Source of the DNA: Bin34 sp965219935
GTDB taxonomy: Bacteria; Chloroflexota; Anaerolineae; Caldilineales; Caldilineaceae
Direction of reading: 5' to 3'
Assembly: GCA_965219935.1 (NCBI GenBank)
Contig: CBDCOU010000003.1
Location: 3,224,001 to 3,288,000, forward strand
DNA length: 64,000 nt
The translations under genes and the position numbers were made by a program. Below, in pieces: positions 50,976 to 59,537 of this stretch (its first letter is position 1; the number at the start of each line of letters is the position of its first letter). The notes beneath the pieces were generated by a model that was not told where the DNA came from, ran no database searches, and saw nothing but the letters and a program-made list of their open reading frames with translations.

Positions 50976-53492
50976 ATGAAGGTCGTGGCGGTGGCCGGAG
51001 GCGAGGGCACGCGCCTGCAGCCCCTGACGCTGCAGCGCCCCAAGCCGCTGGTCCCCATGGTCAACCGGCCCGTGCTGGTGCATATGGTGCAGCAGCTCCG
51101 CCAGTACGGGCTCTCCGAACTGCGCGTGACCCTGCGGTACATGGCCTCCCTGATCGAGGACGTCTTCAAGGGTGAACTGTTCGACGACCTCGACACCACC
51201 TGCATCGTCGAGGAAAAGCCCCTGGGCACGGCCGGCTCCCTCAAGACCGCGGTGGCGGACTGGGACGAGCCGTTCATGGTGGTGACGGGCGACTGCGTCA
51301 CCGACTTCGACTTCCGACGCCTGTACGAGCAGCACTGCAGTTCCGATGCGGAAGTGACCATCGCCCTGCACCGCGTGGAAGGCACCCACGAGTACGGCGT
51401 TGTGCTGCAGGATGAGACGCAGCGGATCTACGACTTCGTGGAGAAGCCGCGGCCGGCGGAACAGCAGTCCGACGCGGTCAACACCGGCATCTATGTCCTG
51501 AACCCGTCGGTCCTGGATTTCGTGCCCCGCGATCGCGAGTTCGACTTCTCCAGCGACCTGTTCCCGAGCATGCTCCGACAGGGACGCATCATCCGCGGCG
51601 TGACCCTGGACGGCTACTGGTGCGACATCGGCAACACCGAACAGTACGTGGCGGCCACCCAGGAAATCCTGGGCGGGCGCGTGGGGTTGCTGGAGAACAT
51701 CGGCGAGGAAATCCGTCCGGGCATCTGGACCGGGCGCAATGTCACCATCCACCACACGGCGCAACTGACCGGTCCCGTGTTCCTGGGCGACGGGGTGCAC
51801 ATCAACGCCCACAGCACAGTGATTGGTCCGTCCGTGATCAGGCCCTCCACGATTGTGGACAGCCATGCCCGGGTCGAGCAGTCCGTGATCTGGCGCAACT
51901 CCTACATCGGGCCGTCGAGCCATGTGCGCGGAGCCATCATCTGCCGCCAGGCCAGCATCAAGGCACATGCCCATGTGGCGGAGGATTGCGTCGTGGGCGA
52001 CAGCTCGGTCCTGGAGGAAGGGGTGATCCTCATGCCCCGGGTCAAGCTGTGGCCCCACAAACGGGTGCTGCGGGGCACCACCGTCCGCAACAACGTGATT
52101 TGGGGCCGGCAGGAGCGGCAGGAGCTGTTCCGGGGCTACACCATCAGCGGCCAGGCCAACCTGGACCTGACGCCGGAGACCGCGGCGCGCATCGGGGTCG
52201 CCCTGGGCACAACCCTGGACCCCGGGACCGCCGTGGCCGTCAACCGCGACACCCACCGGGCATCGCGCATGATCAAGCGCGGCCTGGTCAGCGGCCTGCT
52301 CAGTTCCGGGGTCAACGTGCTGGACATGGGCAACGTGGCCGTGCCGGTCCTGCGCCACTTCGTGCGCCACAACGCGGACGTGCAGGCGGGCGGCAACGTC
52401 CGCGTTCATCCGGACGATCCCCATCCCCAGACGCTGATGGTGCAACTGCTCGAAGGCGACGGGAGCAACCTGGGCAAGTCCATGGAGCGCAAGGTGCAGA
52501 CCTCCTATGCCCAGGAAGCCTTCCGGCGGGCCGGCATGGGTGGTCTGGGCGGCATCGAGTACGCCCGCGGGTTCGTATCCGCCTACGTGGACGACTTCCT
52601 GTCCAAGGTCAATGCCGAACTGCTGGAACAGCAGCCCTTCAAGCTGGTGGTCGACTATTCCAACGGCCGCGCCGCGGGGGTCATGTCGCGCATCCTGAAC
52701 CGTCTGCACATCGAGAACGTGCCGCTCAACACCCTGGGACAGGAGGAGCATCTGGACCGCTTGCGGCTGGACCGGCAACAGACCGAAATGGGGTCCATCG
52801 TCAAGGCCGTCAACGCCCATCTGGGCGTGATCTTCGATGTGTCCGGCGAGGTCATGCACCTGGTCGACGAGCAGGGCACCAGGCTCAGTCCGATCACCTG
52901 CGACGCCCTGTTCCTGGATTTGGCCCTGCACCACCACCCGTACAGCCAAGTGGTCTATCCGGACCACATGCCGCAGGCCTACGACCGGATTGTGTCCCGC
53001 TACCACTCCACCGTGCTGCGCACCAAGAGCGACATGCACAACCTGATGGCCAGTGCCGGCCAGGGCAACGTGCTGGTGGCCCTGAACGGCAGGGGCAACT
53101 TCATCTTTCCCTTCTTCCATCCGGCTCCGGATCCCATGATGGCACTCCTGAAGCTCGTGGAATACCTGGCGGCGCGCGGGGAGCCGATCAGCCGGGTCAT
53201 GAGTGGTTTGCCGGACATGCACTACCAACAGGGGCAGGTGGAGATGAACTGGATGTCCCGAAGCCGGGTCATGAGCGAGTTGAACAGCCGGTTCAAGCAA
53301 CAGCGTGTCGAAACCCTGGAAGGGCTGAAGGTGAAGCTGGGCGAGGACGAGTGGGTGCAAATGAAGCCCAGCCCGGTAAACGCCGCCATCGAAGTCACGG
53401 TGGACACACTGTCGGCGGATCGCACCGGGTTTCTCCTGGACCGCATGAAGCAGCAGATTCAGACGCTGATCCCGGAAGAGGAGCCGGTGTAG
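50976..53492 (+). CDS. Mannose-1-phosphate guanylyltransferase-like protein fused to a degenerate phosphomannomutase domain
   Basis: The 838-residue protein begins MKVVAVAGGEGTRLQPLTLQ. It has a nucleotidyltransferase domain (residues 1-235; signature GGEGTRLxPLT, the DCVTDFDF metal segment and EEKP) and a left-handed beta-helix (about 245-385, hexapeptide repeats such as VFLGDGVHINAHSTVIGPSV). The C-terminal region (about 390-838) is an alpha-D-phosphohexomutase fold. In that region the usual phosphoserine loop T-A-S-H-N-P appears as GGNVRVHPDDPHP, and the metal loop DxDxDR as FDVSGEVMHL, so mutase activity is unlikely. The first domain should make GDP-mannose or a similar nucleotide sugar, for glycan and glycolipid synthesis. 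The same fusion is known in Actinobacteria and Chloroflexi. Confidence 0.88.
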   Translation: MKVVAVAGGEGTRLQPLTLQRPKPLVPMVNRPVLVHMVQQLRQYGLSELRVTLRYMASLIEDVFKGELFDDLDTTCIVEEKPLGTAGSLKTAVADWDEPFMVVTGDCVTDFDFRRLYEQHCSSDAEVTIALHRVEGTHEYGVVLQDETQRIYDFVEKPRPAEQQSDAVNTGIYVLNPSVLDFVPRDREFDFSSDLFPSMLRQGRIIRGVTLDGYWCDIGNTEQYVAATQEILGGRVGLLENIGEEIRPGIWTGRNVTIHHTAQLTGPVFLGDGVHINAHSTVIGPSVIRPSTIVDSHARVEQSVIWRNSYIGPSSHVRGAIICRQASIKAHAHVAEDCVVGDSSVLEEGVILMPRVKLWPHKRVLRGTTVRNNVIWGRQERQELFRGYTISGQANLDLTPETAARIGVALGTTLDPGTAVAVNRDTHRASRMIKRGLVSGLLSSGVNVLDMGNVAVPVLRHFVRHNADVQAGGNVRVHPDDPHPQTLMVQLLEGDGSNLGKSMERKVQTSYAQEAFRRAGMGGLGGIEYARGFVSAYVDDFLSKVNAELLEQQPFKLVVDYSNGRAAGVMSRILNRLHIENVPLNTLGQEEHLDRLRLDRQQTEMGSIVKAVNAHLGVIFDVSGEVMHLVDEQGTRLSPITCDALFLDLALHHHPYSQVVYPDHMPQAYDRIVSRYHSTVLRTKSDMHNLMASAGQGNVLVALNGRGNFIFPFFHPAPDPMMALLKLVEYLAARGEPISRVMSGLPDMHYQQGQVEMNWMSRSRVMSELNSRFKQQRVETLEGLKVKLGEDEWVQMKPSPVNAAIEVTVDTLSADRTGFLLDRMKQQIQTLIPEEEPV

Positions 53493-53557
53493 GGGCCGTC
53501 CCCGAGGCGAACCCGGGATCTTCAGGGGTTTTCCGGGTCCGGCAATACCAAGACGAC

Positions 53558-54091
53558 ATGGGATCCACCTCCGGTTCCGTTGCGGAACCCGTCCGTATGG
53601 CCGCCGGGTTCCAATTCCACTCGGGCAGTCTCCGGGATACGCAGAACCTGGGACGCGCGTTGGGCGAGATCCTGCATCGAGGCGATCTGGTTGCGCTGCA
53701 GGGCGATTTGGGCGCGGGCAAGACCGCCCTGACACAAGGCGTGGCCTCGGGCCTGGGCATCCGGGAACCGGTCACGAGCCCCACCTTCATTCTGGTGGCC
53801 GAGTACTCCCAGCCCAACGGCGGCCTGTTGCGCCACATGGATTGCTACCGCATGCACCCGAACCTGGCCGGCGCGGAGGCCGAGGACCTGGGCTGGTCGG
53901 AATGGCTGGCGGATGCGGACAGCGTGCTGGTGGTCGAGTGGTCGGAACGGCTGGGAGCGCTGCTGCCGGCCGATCGGCTCGACATCCGCATCGAGACCGT
54001 CTCCGATCGGGAACGGATGATCCGCATGGATGCCGGCGGCGAGCGGGCCGCGGCCATCCTGCAGCAGTTGGCCTCCGACCAACCCGGCTAA
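53558..54091 (+). CDS. tsaE: tRNA threonylcarbamoyladenosine biosynthesis ATPase
   Basis: ATG 53558 gives 177 residues; ATG 53597 (MAAGFQFHSGSLRDTQ) is an alternative that starts nearer the usual N-terminus. The P-loop is QGDLGAGKTALTQG, preceded by LVAL. SPTFILVAEY and HMDCYRM are the conserved switch segments, and SVLVVEWSERL the last strand. TsaE works with TsaB and TsaD to load threonylcarbamoyl onto A37 of ANN-decoding tRNAs. tsaB and tsaD are not adjacent here. It lies 65 bases after the GDP-mannose-type gene on the same strand and faces dnaJ. Confidence 0.9.
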   Translation: MGSTSGSVAEPVRMAAGFQFHSGSLRDTQNLGRALGEILHRGDLVALQGDLGAGKTALTQGVASGLGIREPVTSPTFILVAEYSQPNGGLLRHMDCYRMHPNLAGAEAEDLGWSEWLADADSVLVVEWSERLGALLPADRLDIRIETVSDRERMIRMDAGGERAAAILQQLASDQPG

Positions 54092-54126
54092 GGCCTCCGG
54101 CGGCCAAGCCGGTTCGTCCAGAACCC

Positions 54127-55068
54127 CTATTTGACCTGTTGGGCGTCCTGCAGTTGCCGGAACAGCGCCGTCTGTTCCGGGGACAGGTCCTGGGGAATGC
54201 GAATGCGGACGCGCGCTATCAGCCGCCCGCGGCGATTCGGTTGCTTGAGCTGCGGCATGCCCTTGCCGGCCAGGGCGATGCGGGTATGGCTTTGGGTACC
54301 GGGCCGTATGCGCATCTGCACGGGGCCCTCCAGGGTCGGCACCCCGACTTCGCCACCGAGAACCGCCGTGTACAGGTCCACGTCCACATCGACCAGGAGG
54401 TCGTCCTCCTGACGCTTGAACACGGGGTGGGGTTTGATGCCGATACGCACATGCAAATCGGACTCGCCCTCCGCTCCGGAACCTCGCAGCCGCACCAGGG
54501 ATCCGTCCCGGACGCCGCGCGGAATGTCGGCCGCCACCGTACTACCGCCGGAAAGGCGGACCTTGCGGGACGTGCCGGCCGCAACCTCCTCCAGGGTCAG
54601 TTCGGCCTTGACCTCCCGCCGGGGCGGACGGGGTGGAGCCCGGCGGGCAGCGGACGGACCGCCCATGGGCCCGGGTCCGCCCATGCCGAACAGGTGCTCG
54701 AAGAAGGTTGAAAATCCCTGGCCCCCCATCTGCTGGCCACCGAACATGCTGGCAATGTCCTCCGGGGACATGCCCCGGCGCGGACCGCCGGCACCCCATT
54801 GCTGCCAGTTGAAGTCCTGCGGATTGCCGCCGGCGTTGGTGAACCGCTCCCAGTCCTTGCCGAAGCGATCGTACTTCCGGCGTTTCTCCGGATCCGACAG
54901 GACCGTGTAGGCCTCGTTGATGGCCTTGAAGCGGCTCTCCGCCTCGGGGTCCCCCTTGTTGGTGTCCGGATGGTTGGCGCGCGCCAGCTTGCGAAAGGCG
55001 CGCTTGATGGTTTCCTGGTCGGCGTCGCGGCGAACGCCCAACGTTTGGTAGTAGTCCGTTAGCTGCAT
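54127..55068 (-). CDS. DnaJ-type J-domain co-chaperone lacking the zinc finger (type II, CbpA-like)
   Basis: The 313-residue protein starts at ATG 55068 with a J-domain (DYYQTLGVRRDADQETIKRA, the HPD motif at residues 33-35). A Gly/Phe/Met-rich linker (about 85-150) includes GGQQMGGQGFSTFFEHLFGM. The two C-terminal beta-sandwich domains follow, with LTLEEVAAGTSRKV and GKGMPQLKQPNRRGRLIARV. The four CxxCxGxG repeats of type I DnaJ are absent, so it belongs with CbpA/DnaJ2. It stimulates ATP hydrolysis by DnaK and delivers substrates. It lies 221 bases after dnaK on the same strand. No grpE lies between. Confidence 0.9.
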   Translation of the reverse strand: MQLTDYYQTLGVRRDADQETIKRAFRKLARANHPDTNKGDPEAESRFKAINEAYTVLSDPEKRRKYDRFGKDWERFTNAGGNPQDFNWQQWGAGGPRRGMSPEDIASMFGGQQMGGQGFSTFFEHLFGMGGPGPMGGPSAARRAPPRPPRREVKAELTLEEVAAGTSRKVRLSGGSTVAADIPRGVRDGSLVRLRGSGAEGESDLHVRIGIKPHPVFKRQEDDLLVDVDVDLYTAVLGGEVGVPTLEGPVQMRIRPGTQSHTRIALAGKGMPQLKQPNRRGRLIARVRIRIPQDLSPEQTALFRQLQDAQQVK

Positions 55069-55289
55069 TGCGATACCAGACGGCCCAGTGCATTGCTCCT
55101 TGTCAAGTCTGCCGTCCCCTGCCGTCGCGCAGGTTCCGTCGGGCGCAGTCCTCGTTGAACCTCGTCGGAGGCATGATTGGGGGCGACAGCCGGAAGTCCC
55201 GGCCCGCGTGGCAAAGCGACCGTGCCAACGGACACCGCGACACGCAGGTGCTCGATCTTGCCACGCCGGGCGGGACTGCCCTGCTGAAT
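55069..55289. other. dnaK-dnaJ spacer
   Basis: The 221 bases between dnaK and dnaJ hold no gene. The J-protein could have its own promoter here, but no good -35/-10 pair was identified. Confidence 0.35.
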
Positions 55290-57209
55290 TCAGGCACTCC
55301 GGTACTCGCCTTCAATCACATCATCGTCGTCATCGTCGTCCCCGCCGGTCTCGGCACCGGGAGCGGCGGAGGGATCCCCGCCCATGTCCGGCCCGGCCGC
55401 CGCCTGTTGCTGGGCCTGGGCGGCCAAGGCCGCACTGGCTTGGGTCAAGGCGTCCTTGGCCTCGTTGATGCGGGCCAGATCCTCGCCCGCCATGGCCGTG
55501 CGCAGATCCGCCACCAGGGTTTCGATGCGGCTCTTGTCCTCGGCCGGAACCGCGCCGCCCATCTCCTCGAGTGCCTTCTCGGTGCCGTAAATCAGGCTTT
55601 CGCCTTCGTTGCGGGCCTCCACCAGGTCGCGCACGGCCTTGTCGGCCGCTTCGTTGTCGCGGGCTTCCTTGACCAGGCGATCCACTTCGTCATCCGCAAG
55701 GTTGGTGGACGCCGTGATCGTGATGCTGTTCTCCTTGCCGGTGGCCTTGTCCTTGGCCGAGACGCTCAGGATGCCGTCGGCATTGATGTCGAACTTGACC
55801 ACGATTTGCGGCATGCCGCGCGGTGCCGCCGGGATCCCCTCCAGGCGGAAATTGCCCAGCAGCTTGTTCTGGTTGGCCATGGGCCGCTCGCCCTGCAGCA
55901 CGTTGACGTCCACCATGGTCTGGTTGTCGGCCGCCGTGGAGAAGGTCTCCTCCTTGCTGGTGGGAATGGTGGTGTTGCGTTCGATCTGCACCGTGTTGAC
56001 ACCGCCCAGGGTCTCGATGCCGAGGCTCAGCGGGGTCACGTCAAGCAGCAGCAGATCGTGGACCTCGCCGGCCAGGATGCCGCCCTGCAGGGCGGCGCCG
56101 ACCGCCACCACCTCGTCCGGGTTGACGCCCCGGTGGGGTTCCGTGTTGGTCATTTCCGTGACCAGGTTCTGGATCATGGGCATGCGCGTGGAGCCGCCCA
56201 CCAGCACGACCTCGTCCAGGCCGCCGGCCGTCAGGCCCGCGTCCTTCAGGGCATTGCGGAAGGGCGTCTTGCAGCGTTCCACCAGATCGGCGGTCAGCTG
56301 TTCGAAGACCGCGCGGCTGAGGGTAAGGTCCAGGTGGCGGGGCCCTTCGCTGTCGGCGGTGATGAAGGGCAGGTTGACCTGGGTTTCGGGCGTGGTGGAC
56401 AGCTCAATCTTGGCCTTCTCGGCCGCCTCCCGCAACCGCTGCAGGGCCTGGCGATCCTTGCGCAGGTCAATCCCCGTGTCCTTGCGGAACTCGTCGGTCA
56501 GCCAGTCGACGATGCGCTCGTCCCAGTCGTCGCCGCCCAGGTGGGTGTCGCCGTTGGTCGACATCACCTCGATGACTCCGTCGCCGACCTCCAGCACCGA
56601 CACGTCGAAGGTGCCGCCGCCCAGGTCGAAGACCAGAACCGTCTCGTCGTTCTTCTTGTCGAGGCCGTAGGCCACCGCCGCGGCGGTGGGCTCGTTGATG
56701 ATGCGCAGCACCTCCAGCCCGGCAATCTGGCCGGCATCCTTGGTGGCCTGGCGCTGGCTGTCGTTGAAGTAGGCCGGCACCGTGATCACGGCCTGGGTCA
56801 CGTCGTCGCCAAGATAGGATTCCGCGTCCCGCTTCAGCTTGCTCAGGATCATGGCGCTGATTTCCTGGGGCGAGTACTGCTTGTCGTTGACCGGCACGTG
56901 GACGCGGGCGTCCTGGTTGGGGCCCGCCACGATGCTGTAGGGCACCGACTCCCCAATCTGCCTGGTTTCGGCATCCTTCTGGTGGCGGCCCATCAGGCGC
57001 TTGACGGAGTAAATCGTGCTGTCCGGGTTCACCACGGCCTGGCGCTTGGCCGTGATGCCGACCAGGCGTTCGCCCTTGCGCGTGAACGCCACGATGGACG
57101 GCGTGGTGCGGTTGCCCTCGGCGTTGGCAATCACCGACGGATCGCCGCCTTCAATGGCCGCCACCACACTGTTGGTTGTACCCAGGTCGATTCCGATTAC
57201 CTTTGCCAT
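55290..57209 (-). CDS. dnaK: Chaperone protein DnaK (Hsp70)
   Basis: The 639-residue protein begins MAKVIGIDLGTTNSVVAAIE. Phosphate-2 and adenosine motifs are intact (VLVFDLGGGTFDVSVLEVGD and VLVGGSTRMPMIQNLV). The interdomain linker reads DLLLLDVTPLSLGIETLGG. The substrate-binding domain runs to about residue 540 and the helical lid ends in a run of Asp followed by VIEGEYR. The normal length and full motif set indicate an active chaperone. It folds or refolds proteins with DnaJ and GrpE; only the J-protein is adjacent. No CIRCE element was found upstream, so HrcA control is not supported by the sequence. Confidence 0.97.
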   Translation of the reverse strand: MAKVIGIDLGTTNSVVAAIEGGDPSVIANAEGNRTTPSIVAFTRKGERLVGITAKRQAVVNPDSTIYSVKRLMGRHQKDAETRQIGESVPYSIVAGPNQDARVHVPVNDKQYSPQEISAMILSKLKRDAESYLGDDVTQAVITVPAYFNDSQRQATKDAGQIAGLEVLRIINEPTAAAVAYGLDKKNDETVLVFDLGGGTFDVSVLEVGDGVIEVMSTNGDTHLGGDDWDERIVDWLTDEFRKDTGIDLRKDRQALQRLREAAEKAKIELSTTPETQVNLPFITADSEGPRHLDLTLSRAVFEQLTADLVERCKTPFRNALKDAGLTAGGLDEVVLVGGSTRMPMIQNLVTEMTNTEPHRGVNPDEVVAVGAALQGGILAGEVHDLLLLDVTPLSLGIETLGGVNTVQIERNTTIPTSKEETFSTAADNQTMVDVNVLQGERPMANQNKLLGNFRLEGIPAAPRGMPQIVVKFDINADGILSVSAKDKATGKENSITITASTNLADDEVDRLVKEARDNEAADKAVRDLVEARNEGESLIYGTEKALEEMGGAVPAEDKSRIETLVADLRTAMAGEDLARINEAKDALTQASAALAAQAQQQAAAGPDMGGDPSAAPGAETGGDDDDDDDVIEGEYRSA

Positions 57210-57304
57210 GATTGTCTCTCTGAAATGTATGTATTTTTCTCTTGTACGAATTCAAGCCGCATTGGCTGCCGCAAGGGCGGCTACCGCCTCCCCAGGCGGG
57301 AATC

Positions 57305-57310
57305 AGTATA
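57305..57310 (-). promoter_or_regulatory. Candidate -10 box for dnaK
   Basis: TATACT reads on the minus strand from 57310 to 57305, preceded by an AT-rich ACTCACTAA segment. It lies about 95 bases before the ATG. No consensus -35 hexamer is present at standard spacing, so recognition by a housekeeping or alternative sigma cannot be decided. Confidence 0.35.
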
Positions 57311-57477
57311 TTAGTGAGTGGTGCTTTCGTTCGCAGGTGCTGTGTTAGAAGATGGTATGAGCGGCCCGAACCACTTCGTGTCTCGCGCAGCATGGGGCAT
57401 CCGTTGTTGCAACCCGTACCGGAGACTGTGACGTACTAGTTAACGCCCCTGCCTGTCAGTTCATAGGTGACACCGCC

Positions 57478-58863
57478 ATGCTCCGTCCGATATCCACCCT
57501 AACCGGCCATTCGAGGCTGTGGCTGGCCCTGCTGCTGATGCCGCTGCTGTGGGTGCTGCCATCCACAGCGGTCCACGCGGCTCAGTTCAAAGGCGACGAC
57601 CTGTACGAACTGCCGGCCGGACAAACCATTTCCGAAGACTTGTTTGCTGCCGGCAATTCCCTGGTGATTAGCGGCACGGTCGACGGCGACCTGTTTGCCG
57701 CAGGGCAGACCATCCGCATTGATGGGGTGGTCACCGGACACGTCTTCGCATTGGGATCCATCATCCTCCTGACGGGCGAAGTCCAGGGGGACCTGTACGC
57801 GGCCGGCGCAACGATCATCGTCGAGGGCACAGTGGCCAAGGACCTGCGCGTCGCGGGTGGTGGTCAGGGCATGCCCGTCAACATGGCAGGCATGTTCCAA
57901 AACGAGGAATTCATTCAGGATTCGGTGCTGCAGCTCCGGATGGCCGGTCCCGATCACGGCGTAGTGGTGGCCCCGGACGCCCGGATCGGTGGCGACACCC
58001 TAGCGGTCGGCATGGACATTTCGTTGGCCGGACACTTCGGCAGCGATGTGTACGCGGCAGGTGCCAATATCACCCTCACCGACACCGCATCCGTGTCCGG
58101 AGACCTATATGGCGAAGCGGGAAGCGAATTTGTCATCCGAGGCGGCATCGCCGGCGATGCCGATCTCCAATCGCCGCAGTTCGAATTCGGCGATGGCCTG
58201 TCGGTGGGGGGAACCTTGGCCTATGGTGCACCGGCACCCATTGCACAGGCACCGGCAACGGCCCAGTTCTACGAGTGGAATCCCCAGGCTGACCAACACG
58301 CCGAGAGCTCCGGCGGGAACTGGCGCACCTGGATCTTCCGCACCCTGTCCGTGCTGGTGGGAACCGCACTGCTGGTCTTCCTGAGCAACCGGATCGGACG
58401 CTCCTTCTTTGAAGGGGCAGCCACCCAAATCCGCACACAGGGGGGAATGGCCGTCGTCTGGGGCGTGGTATCCCTCCTGGCCATGCCGTTCATGCTGGGC
58501 CTGTTGCCCTTCCTCGGATTCGTGTTCTTCGGTGTGCCCGTGGCCATCATGAGCTGGGCCTTCCTAATGCTGATCTGGTTCGTCTTCTGGGTCTTCAGCC
58601 CCCTGATCACGGGTCGCATGCTGGGCAGCCTGCTGGAGGGTACGCTGCCTGAGGAACAGACATCCTGGCCCATGATCCTGGTAGGCGTGGCGATTGTGGT
58701 CCTGGCGGCCCGTCTGGTCTTCCTGCCGAGCGGAGCCGGCCTGCCCGACCTCGCACGCGGAATTCTGAGTGCGGTTGGTGCCGTGGTAATCGTCCTCAGT
58801 TACATCCTGGCCGTGGGCGGCTGGGTACAGACCTGGGGCCACGGCGGCCGCCAGGCGGCTTGA
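57478..58863 (+). CDS. Exported bactofilin-like beta-helix protein with C-terminal membrane helices
   Basis: The 461-residue protein starts at ATG 57478. A signal peptide (SRLWLALLLMPLLWVLPSTA) precedes AVHAAQF. Residues about 38-250 hold short repeats (GDLFAAGQTIRIDGVVTGHV, GDLYAAGATIIVEGTVAKDL) that would build a right-handed beta helix, like bactofilin/polymer-forming domains. Four or five transmembrane helices follow (about 290-310, 330-355, 358-385, 400-420 and 430-455). This arrangement, periplasmic or outer-face beta helix then membrane helices, recurs in Chloroflexi and Actinobacteria without known function. It stands between dnaK (divergent) and the DUF4870 gene (convergent). Confidence 0.75.
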   Translation: MLRPISTLTGHSRLWLALLLMPLLWVLPSTAVHAAQFKGDDLYELPAGQTISEDLFAAGNSLVISGTVDGDLFAAGQTIRIDGVVTGHVFALGSIILLTGEVQGDLYAAGATIIVEGTVAKDLRVAGGGQGMPVNMAGMFQNEEFIQDSVLQLRMAGPDHGVVVAPDARIGGDTLAVGMDISLAGHFGSDVYAAGANITLTDTASVSGDLYGEAGSEFVIRGGIAGDADLQSPQFEFGDGLSVGGTLAYGAPAPIAQAPATAQFYEWNPQADQHAESSGGNWRTWIFRTLSVLVGTALLVFLSNRIGRSFFEGAATQIRTQGGMAVVWGVVSLLAMPFMLGLLPFLGFVFFGVPVAIMSWAFLMLIWFVFWVFSPLITGRMLGSLLEGTLPEEQTSWPMILVGVAIVVLAARLVFLPSGAGLPDLARGILSAVGAVVIVLSYILAVGGWVQTWGHGGRQAA

Positions 58864-58879
58864 GGCGCGGGCCGGCTGC

Positions 58880-59431
58880 CTACTCGTCTGCAGGCAGCCA
58901 GCCCCGATACCTGAGAAACTCCGCCAGCAGGGGAATCGACGCGGTGCGGCCCTGCAAGGCCTGCCAGGCCGCCCACAGGGCCACCGCGACGGCAATCATC
59001 CAAGTAATCGGCATGAGACAGAGGAGCATGCCGCCAGCCAGCCAGCCGATGAAAGGGAGGGTTGAGCCAAACACCCCGGCACCGAGCAACATCGCGATCC
59101 AGAGGAGCGTTACCGATACGGCCAGGGCCAGGCTCTGCACAGCGTGGTAGTGTTGGAAGCGCGTGCGCGTGCGGCTCACGAGCACAATCAGCGGGATCGC
59201 GAACGGCAGGACCAGCAGGGATCCATAACAGATGGCCGCCACCAGGCGCTCACTGTTGTTGGGTACCGGTTCGGGGGCGGCCGCCTGCTCCCAGTCGTCG
59301 CCGTCGTCGGCCAGCGGATCCCAGTCATCGGCGATTCCCGGCCAGTCGGCAGCATCCCGATCCATGGGCGACGAGGAGTCCTGAGGGTCTTTCCCTTCGT
59401 CTGGCGGATTCTTCGAAACGTCGGCTGACAC
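58880..59431 (-). CDS. DUF4870-like membrane protein with an acidic N-terminus
   Basis: GTG 59431 (VSADVSKNPPDEGKDPQDSS) with GGAG seven bases upstream gives 183 residues. The first 75 residues are acidic (DDWDPLADDGDDWEQ). Then come two or three hydrophobic helices: residues about 78-103, 115-137 and 141-165. The segment RTRFQHYHAVQSLALAVSVT (residues about 102-121) is the DUF4870 hallmark RxHxxQAL-like helix. The function is unknown. A longer in-frame extension reaches position 59554 but is not supported, because it overlaps the start of the fmt gene on the other strand. Confidence 0.7.
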   Translation of the reverse strand: MSADVSKNPPDEGKDPQDSSSPMDRDAADWPGIADDWDPLADDGDDWEQAAAPEPVPNNSERLVAAICYGSLLVLPFAIPLIVLVSRTRTRFQHYHAVQSLALAVSVTLLWIAMLLGAGVFGSTLPFIGWLAGGMLLCLMPITWMIAVAVALWAAWQALQGRTASIPLLAEFLRYRGWLPADE

Positions 59432-59537
59432 ACCCAATCTCCGGCACGGCACGCGATGCCCCTGCGCGCGGCAGGGACCTCCAATCAAGGTACGCAGGGA
59501 CGGGTAGCGGGGTTGCACCGGCCCCAAACTGGGAACG

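Noticed and set aside
51620..54091. A 2.4-kb plus-strand open frame overlapping the GDP-mannose-type gene and ending in tsaE
   Set aside because: Only the last 177 residues show a domain (TsaE). The earlier part is a shadow frame of the real gene in another phase, rich in Arg, Gly and Pro without pattern.
55068..57314. A 748-codon plus-strand frame antisense to dnaK
   Set aside because: It mirrors dnaK codons in a GC-rich genome; it has no domain pattern and low-complexity composition, while dnaK on the other strand is unmistakable.
57210..57477. Possible CIRCE operator upstream of dnaK
   Set aside because: The consensus TTAGCACTC and its inverted copy GAGTGCTAA are not present; the similar-looking ACTCACTAA lacks a matching inverted half at nine bases.
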